64,000 nucleotides of DNA. Source: Bog-756 sp963753905 (GTDB lineage Bacteria > Actinomycetota > Acidimicrobiia > Acidimicrobiales > RAAP-2). Position 1 is the stretch's first letter; every line of letters starts with the position of its first letter. Where the stretch lies: contig CAVWDZ010000002.1 of NCBI GenBank assembly GCA_963753905.1, positions 124,001 through 188,000 on the forward strand. Reading direction: 5' to 3'. The translations under genes and the position numbers were made by a program. Shown here one piece after another: positions 45,571 through 53,808 of the stretch. A model generated the notes under the pieces. It had not been told where the DNA came from and searched no databases. It worked only from the letters and a program-made list of their open reading frames with translations.

Positions 45571-45584
45571 GGGGCGAAGGTCCC
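45571..45584. promoter_or_regulatory. DosR-type box upstream of KRVPAKKK-tail gene
   Basis: GGGGCGAAGGTCCC, identical to the box at 42309 and an exact match to GGGNC-N4-GNCCC. It is 75 bp upstream of the ATG at 45496 (reverse strand). Confidence 0.5.
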
Positions 45585-45701
45585 ATTTGCGCGTCTTGGG
45601 GCTCAATTCCTAGAACCGTCATGCTTTCTGGTGTCCCGGACCTGCAGAAGCCCGGCGGGTACGCCACGTGCAGGCACCGGTCCGGCGGCACAAGTGCTGA
45701 C

Positions 45702-46625
45702 CTACTCTTCCTCGTCATCGGCCGGGGCACTGGTGAGCAGCTTCCGCCAGCGTTCCTCGGGCACATGGGCCGGTGAGGTCGATTTGAGGAAGTCCTCGAG
45801 GACGGCGAGGAATCGATCGGCATCCGTCCAGGGCAGAAAATGGCCGGCGCCTTCGAGTATCTCCAGACGGGCGCCAGGAATCGCTTCGGCGGCGCGGTAG
45901 GCGTGGGCCACCGGAATGATGCGATCGTGGTCGCCCCAGACGATCAGGGTCGGAACCGCCTCAGCCAGGTAGAGCCGATCGTGGGCGCTCACTCTCTGGC
46001 CGGCCACATCGATCACCGAGCGGATGGTGTGGACAAACGCCATCTGGCCATGTCGGTCGGTCAACGTCGTGTAGCTGCGCCACACCTCGGTCAGGGTGTC
46101 ACTTGGGCGCCAGCCCATTCGGCGCGCCATGGTGCCGGGCCATTCAGCGACCTCCCGGATCCGGGGGTGGAGCAGGAGGGGGAGCACGTACTCGGCGCCG
46201 GGCAGGGTCACCGCTTTGAGGAGTGGACTGACCTCCTTGCCCAGACCTCCCGAGGCGACCAGTACCAGTCGTTCGGCCCGCTCGGGGAACTGGTAGGCGA
46301 ACTGCATGGCCACGCCGCCTCCCAGGGAGTGGCCGACCAGGGTGAAGCGTTCCTTGCCCAGCACGGTCAGAAGGTCCCTGATCCCACTGGCGTAGGCACC
46401 GAGCGAGTAGTCGCCCCGGGGCTTGGCCGACTGACCGTGGCCCAACAGGTCGGGAGCGATGACCGTGTAGTGCTCAGCCAAGGAAGGCATCACCGCCCGC
46501 CAAGTGGTCGAACTCCCCGCTATTCCGTGGATCAACACGATGACCGGCCCCTCACCGGCCATCCGGTAGCTGACATCGTGGCCGTGAATACGGACAGTGC
46601 GTGATCGGAACGGCGTCGGCTTCAT
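45702..46625 (-). CDS. Alpha/beta hydrolase
   Basis: The 307-residue hydrolase has the oxyanion-region VLIHGIAGSSTTW, nucleophile S100 in LVGHSLGGG, Asp in VWGDHDRIIP and His in GAGHFLPWTDADRF. The cap and length match esterases/lipases and epoxide-hydrolase-like enzymes. Near two WS/DGAT genes it may cleave a storage or membrane lipid. The ATG lies 160 bp from a DosR-like box, and the promoter region is shared with WS/DGAT 2. Confidence 0.9.
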   Translation of the reverse strand: MKPTPFRSRTVRIHGHDVSYRMAGEGPVIVLIHGIAGSSTTWRAVMPSLAEHYTVIAPDLLGHGQSAKPRGDYSLGAYASGIRDLLTVLGKERFTLVGHSLGGGVAMQFAYQFPERAERLVLVASGGLGKEVSPLLKAVTLPGAEYVLPLLLHPRIREVAEWPGTMARRMGWRPSDTLTEVWRSYTTLTDRHGQMAFVHTIRSVIDVAGQRVSAHDRLYLAEAVPTLIVWGDHDRIIPVAHAYRAAEAIPGARLEILEGAGHFLPWTDADRFLAVLEDFLKSTSPAHVPEERWRKLLTSAPADDEEE

Positions 46626-47014
46626 GATGCCCCCTCGCTCAACGGTCGATCCTCAGCCCTACCTCAGACTCGATGGGCCGATAGGCGAACGGGTTCATAC
46701 CGGACAACTCAGCCGATCGCGCATCGCGCCCTCCATGACAGTCGCTCTCAACTCGAATCTACGGGTTCGCGGATTCCGGTTTTAGGGTCGAAGGTCACGT
46801 TTCGGGCTGCGAGGTCGGGTGGGAGCTTGGATGGGCCATACCGTCGAACCGGCGGATCCCACAACGTCGACGGAGCCGATTCCTGCCCTCTACGTTCTTG
46901 CTCAGCAGCACCAGACATGTCGGAGGTCCTTCGGCAGAACCTGCCAAAGGACCCTATGCCACCTGGACCCTCGGCCGTAAGGTGCTCAATGAGGGCCAAG
47001 GGGACAGGTGGTGG
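46626..47014. other. Divergent intergenic region between hydrolase and WS/DGAT 2
   Basis: These 389 bp contain no gene I can support. They hold the DosR-like box at 46785-46798. The rest is unremarkable, with short open frames of poor codon use. Confidence 0.6.
46785..46798. promoter_or_regulatory. DosR-like box (one mismatch) in divergent promoter
   Basis: GGGTCGAAGGTCAC matches GGGNC-N4-GNCCC except one base and keeps the CGAAGGTC seen in three other boxes. It is 160 bp from the hydrolase start and 217 bp from the WS/DGAT 2 start, so the target is uncertain. Confidence 0.35.
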
Positions 47015-48433
47015 ATGATGGAGCGACTCAGCGCACTCGACGCCGAGTTCCTCGACCTCGAGGACGGGATCGCTCACATGCACATCGCCGGGGGTTGCGT
47101 CTTCGAGGACCCGCCGCCTCCGCTTCACGATCTGGAAGCCCTCGTGGCCTCGAAACTGCACTTGATCCCGCGGTACCGCCAGCGTGTGCGTACGGTGCCT
47201 TTCGAGTTCGGCCGGCCCCTCTGGGTCGACGACCCACATTTCGACCTCGGCTACCACCTTCGGCATACGGCACTTCCCACGCCCGGCAATGACGCCGCCT
47301 TCTGCCTCCTGATGGGGCGGATCATGTCCCAACCACTCGATCGCGAACGGCCCCTGTGGGAGGCCTGGCTGGTGGAGGGACTCGAAGGCGGACGTTGGGT
47401 GCTGGTGTTAAAGGTCCACCACTGCATGGTCGACGGGATCGCCGGGGTCGAGCTGCTCACCGTGTTGTTGGATCTCGAGATCGACGCCGAAACCGGTGAA
47501 CCTCTGCCCTGGGTGCCACACACCGAACCGTCCGCAGTACTCAAGGTGCTCGACGCGTGGGGGGGATTGCTAGCGGACGTCCTCGGAACCACCAGGGGCA
47601 TTCCCGGATATCTGGCCCATCCGATCGCCGGGGCCCGCACCGTGCTGGCGACCGCCGAGGGTCTGGTCCGGTTCATACCGCGTCTCGTGCCGACAACGCC
47701 TCTTTCGATCGAGGGTGCCATCGGACCCCACCGGGTCTGGGCCCATTCCTCTGCCAGCCTTGCCGATGTGAAGACGATCCGAACTGCCTTTGGCGGAACC
47801 GTGAACGACGTTGTGCTGGCGGCCGTCGCCGGTGGCTACCGTGCGCTTCTGTCAGAGCGTGGCGACAGACCCGATCGGGCAGTTGTCCGCTCCCTCGTTC
47901 CGGTATCGACCCGGCGTAGCGACAGTCAGGGGGTAACGGACAACCACGTCTCCGCCCTGTTCTACGAACTTCCCGTTCAGATTGCCGACCCGGTCGAGCG
48001 TCTTGAGGCCGTGCACAATCAGATGACCAAGCTGAAGTCGTCCCACATCCCTGAGGCGGGCGAGATGGTCACATCCCTCGGCAACCTCGCTCCGCCTATG
48101 GTGCTGGGCCCCCTGAGTCGCATGGCGATCCGCTTGGCTCACCGTTTCGGGCAGCACTCCCTCAACACCGTGACGACGAACGTGCCAGGACCGCAGGTCC
48201 CCCTGTACTGCCTTGGTCATGAGATGTTGGAGTACCGACCATTCGTCCCCATCGTCCATGGGTTCCGCGTCGGCACGGCGATCCTGTCCTACAACGGGAG
48301 GCTCTTCTTCGGTGTGACCGGGGACTACGAGACGATGCCGGACGTCGCCGTGCTGGCCACGGCGACGGCAACGGGCATCCAGGATCTCCTCGATCGCGCC
48401 CTCGTAGGCCTCGGCGACCGCGTCCCCGGCTGA
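47015..48433 (+). CDS. Wax ester synthase/diacylglycerol acyltransferase (WS/DGAT) 2
   Basis: The 472-residue protein begins MMERLSALDAEFLDLEDGIAHMHIAGG, a normal WS/DGAT start, and has catalytic HHCMVDG at residues 135-141, PLWEAWLVEGL, GTVNDVVLAAVAGGYR and TNVPGPQVPLYCLGHEM. It is more divergent from WS/DGAT 1 than a recent duplicate would be. The start is one of two adjacent ATG codons; AGGGGAC lies about 12 nt upstream. gpsA follows 135 bp later, which gives glycerol phosphate for the glycerolipid backbone. Confidence 0.94.
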   Translation: MMERLSALDAEFLDLEDGIAHMHIAGGCVFEDPPPPLHDLEALVASKLHLIPRYRQRVRTVPFEFGRPLWVDDPHFDLGYHLRHTALPTPGNDAAFCLLMGRIMSQPLDRERPLWEAWLVEGLEGGRWVLVLKVHHCMVDGIAGVELLTVLLDLEIDAETGEPLPWVPHTEPSAVLKVLDAWGGLLADVLGTTRGIPGYLAHPIAGARTVLATAEGLVRFIPRLVPTTPLSIEGAIGPHRVWAHSSASLADVKTIRTAFGGTVNDVVLAAVAGGYRALLSERGDRPDRAVVRSLVPVSTRRSDSQGVTDNHVSALFYELPVQIADPVERLEAVHNQMTKLKSSHIPEAGEMVTSLGNLAPPMVLGPLSRMAIRLAHRFGQHSLNTVTTNVPGPQVPLYCLGHEMLEYRPFVPIVHGFRVGTAILSYNGRLFFGVTGDYETMPDVAVLATATATGIQDLLDRALVGLGDRVPG

Positions 48434-48500
48434 TGCCGCTGGGTGGGGCCGGGCGCCACCATCTCTACCCGGTGGTCACCAGATCGCCATCACTTCAGCG

Positions 48501-48514
48501 GGGACGCTAGACAC
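48501..48514. promoter_or_regulatory. DosR-like box (one mismatch) upstream of gpsA
   Basis: GGGACGCTAGACAC matches GGGNC-N4-GNCCC except one base. It lies 55 bp before the TTG start of gpsA. Confidence 0.35.
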
Positions 48515-48568
48515 TGAGGTCGAGCGAGATTTCGTCATCGGCAACTATCGACAAGTGGAGGAGATGCA

Positions 48569-49720
48569 TTGGGGGGGAAGTCCGAACATACGCGCCAAGG
48601 GTCGGGCCCGGAGCCTGACGACGTCCACAGCCGGCAAGAAGCCGCGTCCGACTGGGGTCCCGGCTCGGGGACGGACGTCCGGATCGCAGTGGTCGGGGCC
48701 GGATCCTGGGGGACCACGGTGGCATCGATGCTGGCCGAGCGATTCGATACCGTGCTCTGGGCCCTTGAGCCAGAGGTCGCTGAGGCGATCTCAGCCCATC
48801 ACCAGAACCCGACCTATCTCGCCGGTTTCACCCTAGCAAGCTCGCTGAGCGCGACCACCAGTCAACGCGTGGCGCTCAACGGTCGCCAGTTGCTGGTGAT
48901 GGCCATCCCGGCCCAGCACATGCGGGGAGTGGCCGAACAGCTCGCCCCGCTGGTCGGTCCCGACGTCGTGACACTGAGCCTTACCAAAGGAATCGAACGG
49001 GACACGCTGTATCGACCCACGGAGATCCTCGCTGAGGTTTTCGCTCCTGGCAACCGCACTCGCATTGGCGTCCTGGCCGGTCCCAACCTCGCCCGCGAGG
49101 TGATGGAAGGGCAACCGGCAGCGACTGTGGTTGCTTTCCCCGACGCCAGCATCGCCCGCTGGCTGCAGTCTCTGTTGAACGCCGCTCACTTTCGCGTCTA
49201 CACGAGCGACGACGTTCTCGGATGCGAGATCGGAGGCGCGGTGAAGAACGTCATCGCCATCGCTTCGGGCGTCGCTGACGGCCTCGGATACGGTTGGAAC
49301 AGCCGCGCCGCACTCATCACCCGTGGCCTGGCCGAGCTGGCCCGGCTGGGTGTCGCTCTGGGCGGGGACCCTCTGACCTTTCTGGGCCTGGCCGGAAACG
49401 GAGACCTGATCGCGACCTGCAGTAGCCCGGACAGCCGAAATCACCGAGTCGGGTTTGCACTGGGCCAGTCCCGGAGCCTGGGCGACATCCTGGCCGAGAC
49501 GAACATGGTCCCCGAGGGAGTTGACTCGACGCCCGCCGTTCTGGCCCTGGCCCGCGAAGCAGGCGTTGAAATGCCCGTGGCCGAGCAGGTGGGCGCCCTG
49601 CTGGCAGGAGAACGGTCCCTCGGCGCGGCGGTGGAGTCACTCATGGGCCGCCGGGTCACTTCGGAATTGCACGATCTCAACCACACGCGCTCCACGCGGA
49701 CATCGCGTCATTCAGTATGA
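48569..49720 (+). CDS. gpsA: Glycerol-3-phosphate dehydrogenase [NAD(P)+]
   Basis: The enzyme reduces dihydroxyacetone phosphate to sn-glycerol-3-phosphate, the backbone for phospholipid and triacylglycerol. The 383-residue protein has a 35-residue polar extension, then VRIAVVGAGSWGTTVASMLA (NAD motif), LSLTKGIE, the catalytic Lys in IGGAVKNVIAIASG and NSRAALITRGLAELARLG. The C-terminal TRSTRTSRHSV is short and polar. TTG 48569 has GGAGGAG about 8 nt upstream. As a second copy next to WS/DGAT genes it may be dedicated to storage lipid, but whether another gpsA exists cannot be judged here. Confidence 0.92.
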   Translation: MGGKSEHTRQGSGPEPDDVHSRQEAASDWGPGSGTDVRIAVVGAGSWGTTVASMLAERFDTVLWALEPEVAEAISAHHQNPTYLAGFTLASSLSATTSQRVALNGRQLLVMAIPAQHMRGVAEQLAPLVGPDVVTLSLTKGIERDTLYRPTEILAEVFAPGNRTRIGVLAGPNLAREVMEGQPAATVVAFPDASIARWLQSLLNAAHFRVYTSDDVLGCEIGGAVKNVIAIASGVADGLGYGWNSRAALITRGLAELARLGVALGGDPLTFLGLAGNGDLIATCSSPDSRNHRVGFALGQSRSLGDILAETNMVPEGVDSTPAVLALAREAGVEMPVAEQVGALLAGERSLGAAVESLMGRRVTSELHDLNHTRSTRTSRHSV

Positions 49721-50006
49721 CCCAGATCGCGTGAGCTCGTAAGCCTAACCCGGAAGTGCTCGTCCGGCAGCGACTTAGGCGGCACGATCGCGGGTCCGGA
49801 AGATTCCATACGGCAGCCAACGGTGCGAGTTGTAGGCATCTGGTAAGTCAGTGTTCCCGACGATTGTGGCTTGGCCACCCCGTTGAAGCAGCACAGCGCT
49901 GCTACCCACTGCGGGCATGTATCATCGTCAATCGCCGTCTCAGTAGCCAAAACCAAACGGTCCATAATTAGGACAGGAAAGGCCGGTGAGACGCGAAAGT
50001 CCAGCT

Positions 50007-50094
50007 GGAGGGATGCGAGAGCGGACGAATCGGACGGTCTCGAAAACCGTTGTGTCGCAAGGCACCGTGGGTTCGAATCCCACTCCCTCCGCCA
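50007..50094 (+). tRNA. tRNA-Ser (anticodon CGA)
   Basis: Class II tRNA with acceptor GGAGGGA / TCCCTCC, discriminator G and encoded CCA ending at 50094. The loop CTCGAAA carries CGA. A long variable arm (TGTGTCGCAAGGCAC) and GGTTCGAATCC T arm are present. The sequence directly after the CCA is a palindromic transposon-like end, which makes this tRNA a possible insertion site. Confidence 0.95.
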
Positions 50095-50099
50095 TTGTG

Positions 50100-50135
50100 A
50101 TGTCTCGCGACATAAGCACTTCTGTCGCGCGACAT
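50100..50135. repeat. Paired TGTCxCGCGACA palindromes, likely IS end
   Basis: ATGTCTCGCGACAT (50100-50113) and TGTCGCGCGACA (50123-50134) are each palindromic and nearly the same. They begin 5 bp after the tRNA-Ser CCA and lie outside the transposase remnant, where an element's terminal inverted repeat should be. Confidence 0.55.
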
Positions 50136-50149
50136 CGTAGACGACCAGC

Positions 50150-50300
50150 TCACGGTATGCGCTGGTAGTTCTTATCGGTATCGAGGGTGAGTTGTCGCAG
50201 CGGTGGGCCGTCGGCGCCGAGGATCCGTTGCGGCGTGCAGCGGTCGCCTGTGCAGACCAATGAATGTGGCGATCGGGTCTCGCAGTTGAGCCGGTGTGCG
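50150..50300 (-). pseudogene. C-terminal remnant of an rve-type (IS481-like) transposase
   Basis: Reading the reverse strand to the stop at 50150 gives a tail with GADGPPLRQLTLDTDKNYQ, which resembles the (D/E)GxLLRxLTLDPTRDYQ end of IS481-group integrase-core transposases. No upstream catalytic DDE region remains; the diguanylate cyclase gene begins at about 50308. It appears to be a truncated fossil. Family assignment is from memory of the motif. Confidence 0.5.
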
Positions 50301-50307
50301 GGGACTG

Positions 50308-51516
50308 TCAGCCAGCGCTCTGCGGGGACTGCGCGTCCGAGGTCGCCCAGACCATCAGGCGGTCCCGTCCATTCTGCTTCGCCTCGTAGAGCGCCATGTC
50401 GGCACGGCGGAGGAGCTCGGATGCCGAATCGGCCGGTCCGTACCAGGTCGACAGACCGAAGCTCACCGTGAGCTGCTCCGGTGTCGCTACGCCGTCAATC
50501 GCCATTTGGATCCGCTCGACGAGCTGGCACGCCTCCATAGTGGGAGTCTCTGGGAGGAGGATCGAGAACTCGTCGCCGCCGATCCGCCCGACGAGATCGG
50601 CAGATCGAACACCAGCTCGCAACGCGCCGGCGATACCGATGAGGGTGGTATCCCCTGCAGCATGTCCGTGCATGTCATTGATGGTTTTGAACCCGTCAAG
50701 GTCGGCAACCACCACGCTCAACGGCCGCTTATAGCGCTCGGTTCGCTCAACTTCGATGGCCAACGCTGTCTGGAAGGACTGGTAGTTGAGGCAGCCCGTG
50801 AGACCGTCGTACGTGGCGAGGCGGCGGAGGCGCTCGGTCAGGGCTCGTCGCTCCCGTTCCCCAAGGTCGCGGTTCATGGCCGCCATAGCCGAGATGCTGC
50901 CAGCGATTCCGATCATGACCGCGGTGGCCAATGCGCGAGCACGGTCTCCAGATTGCCCGGTGGCGTAGATCAAGCCAAAGCTCAAGATCGCCAGCACAGC
51001 CAAACCAACGACCTCGCGCAGTCGGTAGAGAAGGCCACCGAAGAGAACAGGGAGAACCAGCAGCCCGGCCAGGGGGCTCTCAGCGCCGCCGTCTAGCCCA
51101 ATCGCGGCCGCGATGACCACCAGTGTCCCGACAGACCAGCAGAAGAAGAAGGTGGCGCGCCAAGGCGCCCGGAGCGACCTGATGCCGATCGGACCAGCCA
51201 CGAACACCGAAACAAGGATCGCGACGATGTCGAGCACCATCATGATCCGTCGGTGCGGACTGTCCGGGGTCAGAACGATGTACCAAACGAGCAGCAGTCC
51301 GCCAACCACGAAGGAGAGGATCCCCATATACAGGTGCCGACGCCAGAGGTCCTCCTCCGAGTCGTGCACCAGATATTCGACTCCAAGGAGACGATCCGGG
51401 TCAGACCAATCGGCCGGCTCCTCCGTAGCACTTCGCGGGTTCCCCACCACAGATATATCGGCACGCAGGAGGACTCCTTGATCGCCGATGTCGAGACCCG
51501 GATCGGGCGTGGACAC
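50308..51516 (-). CDS. Diguanylate cyclase (membrane GGDEF protein)
   Basis: The 402-residue protein has six hydrophobic helices between about residues 60 and 215, then a GGDEF domain. The active motif is RIGGDEF, and the product-inhibition I-site RSAD lies exactly 5 residues before GGDEF. ATYDGLTGCLNYQSF and VVVADLDGFKTINDMHGH are also intact, so it should make cyclic di-GMP under product control. The start is GTG. It is separated from the tRNA-Ser by the transposase remnant. No matching phosphodiesterase is adjacent, though a GGDEF-EAL protein occurs 8 kb away. Confidence 0.93.
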   Translation of the reverse strand: MSTPDPGLDIGDQGVLLRADISVVGNPRSATEEPADWSDPDRLLGVEYLVHDSEEDLWRRHLYMGILSFVVGGLLLVWYIVLTPDSPHRRIMMVLDIVAILVSVFVAGPIGIRSLRAPWRATFFFCWSVGTLVVIAAAIGLDGGAESPLAGLLVLPVLFGGLLYRLREVVGLAVLAILSFGLIYATGQSGDRARALATAVMIGIAGSISAMAAMNRDLGERERRALTERLRRLATYDGLTGCLNYQSFQTALAIEVERTERYKRPLSVVVADLDGFKTINDMHGHAAGDTTLIGIAGALRAGVRSADLVGRIGGDEFSILLPETPTMEACQLVERIQMAIDGVATPEQLTVSFGLSTWYGPADSASELLRRADMALYEAKQNGRDRLMVWATSDAQSPQSAG

Positions 51517-51655
51517 GACCTGCTTGAAGCGGCTCCCTGGTAGAGGTGGTCACAGGCTCCATGGAACACGCAACCGAAGGATTGGAATGCTGTCCGTCCT
51601 TCCTGCCCGAAGTGCCGGACATCGGAGATTCCTGGCTCCTGAGACGGTCCTCCGT

Positions 51656-52303
51656 TCAAGTGACCGGCTTGGTCAGAGCCGTGTTCCAGATCCGGAGAGA
51701 GATGTCGTTGCACGACTCGCACACCTCGTCCGGGATGAGACCGACCCGCATCAGCAGACCGAAGATCTTGCAACCGAGGCAGACGCCCAACGCCGACTCG
51801 AGGAGCGCGGCGATGATCAACAGACCCAACGTGACGTAGGCCGCTCCCCGCAAGCCGAAGCCAAGGGCCAGGATCGCGGCGGAAACCGAGAAGACGACGC
51901 CAATTCCCTGGGCAAACCGTTTCGGAGGTCCTGCGACCAGACGCGGCTGCTTTCCGAGCAGGGGAGTCAGGACCCGAACCGACAGTTGTCCGAGCGGGCT
52001 CAATGTCGGACCAGTGAGCAGGCGCGCCACGAAACCGTAGGCGAGGGCGACAGTCAGCCAGGGCTGATCGAAGATGATGGTGGTCGCTGCCAGCAACACG
52101 ACTCCTCCGGCAACGATACGAGCGGAGATGTCGTTGACTGGATTGGGAAAGGAGAAGAGCCTCCTGGCCCACCCGGAGCCCGCCGTGGAACCGCCGACAT
52201 GTTCGGGAGATGTCACAGAACGTGTCCCCTCAGTCTCTTCTCGGCTTTGACGGCATGGAACCTGAGAGCGCTCCTGGGCGCCCATAGGATCCAATCCCGA
52301 CAC
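51656..52303 (-). CDS. DUF4395 membrane protein
   Basis: The protein has up to 215 residues. After a polar N-terminus comes FSFPNPVNDISARIVAGGVVLLA, LAYGFVARLLTGPTLSPLGQLSVRVLTP, GPPKRFAQGIG and ESALGVCLGCKIFGLLMRVGLIPDEVCESC, the full DUF4395 (PF14340) signature with paired cysteines CxxC twice. These Cys pairs suggest a redox or metal function, and the family is often found near thioredoxin-like or rhodanese genes, which are not seen here. GTG 52303 has GAGGA upstream; GTG 52216 is an alternative start. Confidence 0.9.
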   Translation of the reverse strand: MSGLDPMGAQERSQVPCRQSREETEGTRSVTSPEHVGGSTAGSGWARRLFSFPNPVNDISARIVAGGVVLLAATTIIFDQPWLTVALAYGFVARLLTGPTLSPLGQLSVRVLTPLLGKQPRLVAGPPKRFAQGIGVVFSVSAAILALGFGLRGAAYVTLGLLIIAALLESALGVCLGCKIFGLLMRVGLIPDEVCESCNDISLRIWNTALTKPVT

Positions 52304-52474
52304 ATTGGGTCCTCGGTATCATACTTGACACATAGGCTAAATATGTTTAGCGACGATCACCGGATACGAAGTTTATGGCGGACCTCTGCGTGCCCAAGCT
52401 GTTGAGCGGAGCCCGGCCGTCGGGCAGGTGAGGCCGGTCCAGGCGGATCCGTGCACGTCCCTGAGGGGACGGGC

Positions 52475-53536
52475 ATGATCCATGGCGTGGGCGAACCGCG
52501 GCTCCCTCTACGAGTGGTCAATGCCGTCGCTCCGATCCGGATCTGCGACAACGGCGGGTGGACCGACACGTGGTTTGCAGGTCACGGCAAGGTCTTCAAC
52601 ATCGGCGTGTCCCCGTACGTCGAGGTGCAGGTCAAGACGCATCCGATCGGTGCTCTACCCCATCGGATCGTACTGGACGCCGAGAACTACAGCGATCGGT
52701 ACGGATTCGATCCTTCTGTTCCTCCCCACCGCCATCCCCTCCTGGAAGCGGCCGTGGACCAGGTTGGGGTGCCCGATGACATGTCGTTGGAAATCGGCAT
52801 CTTTTCGGAGGCGCCAGCCGGATGTTCGACCGGCACCTCGGCCTCGGCGACGGTGGCGCTGATCGGCGCCCTCGACTCGCTCACGCCGGGCCGGATGAGC
52901 ATCCACGAGGTCGCCACCACCGCCCATCGGATCGAGGTCCACCGGGTCGGGATCCAATCAGGCGTCCAAGATCAGCTGTGCGCGGCCTATGGAGCTGTCA
53001 ACTTCATCGAAATATCCTCCTATCCCCACGCTTCGGTCACCCAGCTCGGACTGCCGAACGCCGTGTGGTGGGAACTGGAGCGGCGGCTGGTCCTGGTGTT
53101 CCTCGGGCGTACCCATCTCTCCTCAGAGGTCCATGACCAGGTGATCGCAGGTCTGGCCGCCGAAGGCGAGCACGCTCCCCAGCTGGAGGAGCTGCGCCGG
53201 GCCGCCGAGCAGGCGCGAGACGCTGTGTGTGCCGCCGACTTCCCGGCGCTCGGACGGGCGATGACGGAGAACACTGACGCTCAGCGCCGCTTGCACAGCG
53301 GCTTGGTCAGTCCGGAGGCAGACGCCGCCATCGAGGTTGCCGCCGCTCACGGCGCGTTGGGGTGGAAGGTCAACGGAGCCGGCGGGGAAGGCGGAAGTAT
53401 TACCGTCCTGTGCGGACCGGACATGCGTGCCAAACGTGAACTCGTGCGCGCTCTGCGCCAAACCGACCCTCTCTTCCAGATCATCCCGATCCACCTGAGT
53501 CGCAGCGGACTCCATGTATGGAAACCGCAGTTGTGA
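52475..53536 (+). CDS. GHMP-family sugar kinase
   Basis: The 353-residue kinase has the substrate motif RVVNAVAPIRICDNGGWTDTWFAGHGKVFNIG, which resembles heptose-7-phosphate and fucose/arabinose-type GHMP kinases. The ATP motif is APAGCSTGTSASATVAL, a variant of PxxxGLGSSAS with Cys-Ser-Thr-Gly in place of the usual loop. The third motif is KVNGAGGEGGSITVL. The phosphoryl acceptor sugar cannot be named. ATG 52475 has GAGGGGAC upstream; GTG 52451 is an alternative. It is divergent from the DUF4395 gene. Confidence 0.87.
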   Translation: MIHGVGEPRLPLRVVNAVAPIRICDNGGWTDTWFAGHGKVFNIGVSPYVEVQVKTHPIGALPHRIVLDAENYSDRYGFDPSVPPHRHPLLEAAVDQVGVPDDMSLEIGIFSEAPAGCSTGTSASATVALIGALDSLTPGRMSIHEVATTAHRIEVHRVGIQSGVQDQLCAAYGAVNFIEISSYPHASVTQLGLPNAVWWELERRLVLVFLGRTHLSSEVHDQVIAGLAAEGEHAPQLEELRRAAEQARDAVCAADFPALGRAMTENTDAQRRLHSGLVSPEADAAIEVAAAHGALGWKVNGAGGEGGSITVLCGPDMRAKRELVRALRQTDPLFQIIPIHLSRSGLHVWKPQL

Positions 53537-53671
53537 GTGCTGCAATCACCCTTCGTTCCCGCCGGCTGAGCCTCGAAGCGCTCTGCCCGGAATCGTCCCC
53601 GCTCACGGTCACGACGTCGGGCACTCATGTGTCATATCGCTGAACCGCAAACCGGCAGGTCGGAAGCTGAA

Positions 53672-53685
53672 GGGTCATTCGGCCC
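53672..53685. promoter_or_regulatory. DosR-type box upstream of alcohol dehydrogenase
   Basis: GGGTCATTCGGCCC exactly matches GGGNC-N4-GNCCC. It lies 124 bp before the ATG at 53809 in a 272-bp gap that otherwise contains no gene. Confidence 0.45.
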
Positions 53686-53808
53686 TAGTCGACCACCCTC
53701 GGATTCCCTAGCCTCGAGCGTAGAGACCCGCCCGTTCGCGATCACGCGGATGCCGGTCTCGCGAGGCGCAAAGCGGCGCTCGGGTTACTCACCACAGGAG
53801 GTCCTGTC

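Noticed and set aside
46748..47332. 194-codon reverse frame before WS/DGAT 2
   Set aside because: Antisense to the WS/DGAT 2 start, with no recognisable domain.
49708..49965. 85-codon reverse frame with DDDTCPQWVAALCCFNG near gpsA and tRNA-Ser
   Set aside because: Poor third-position GC and no recognisable family; treated as chance frame.
52305..52320. GGGTCCTCGGTATC as a further DosR-type box before DUF4395
   Set aside because: Two mismatches and it touches the start codon; below the level of the other sites.
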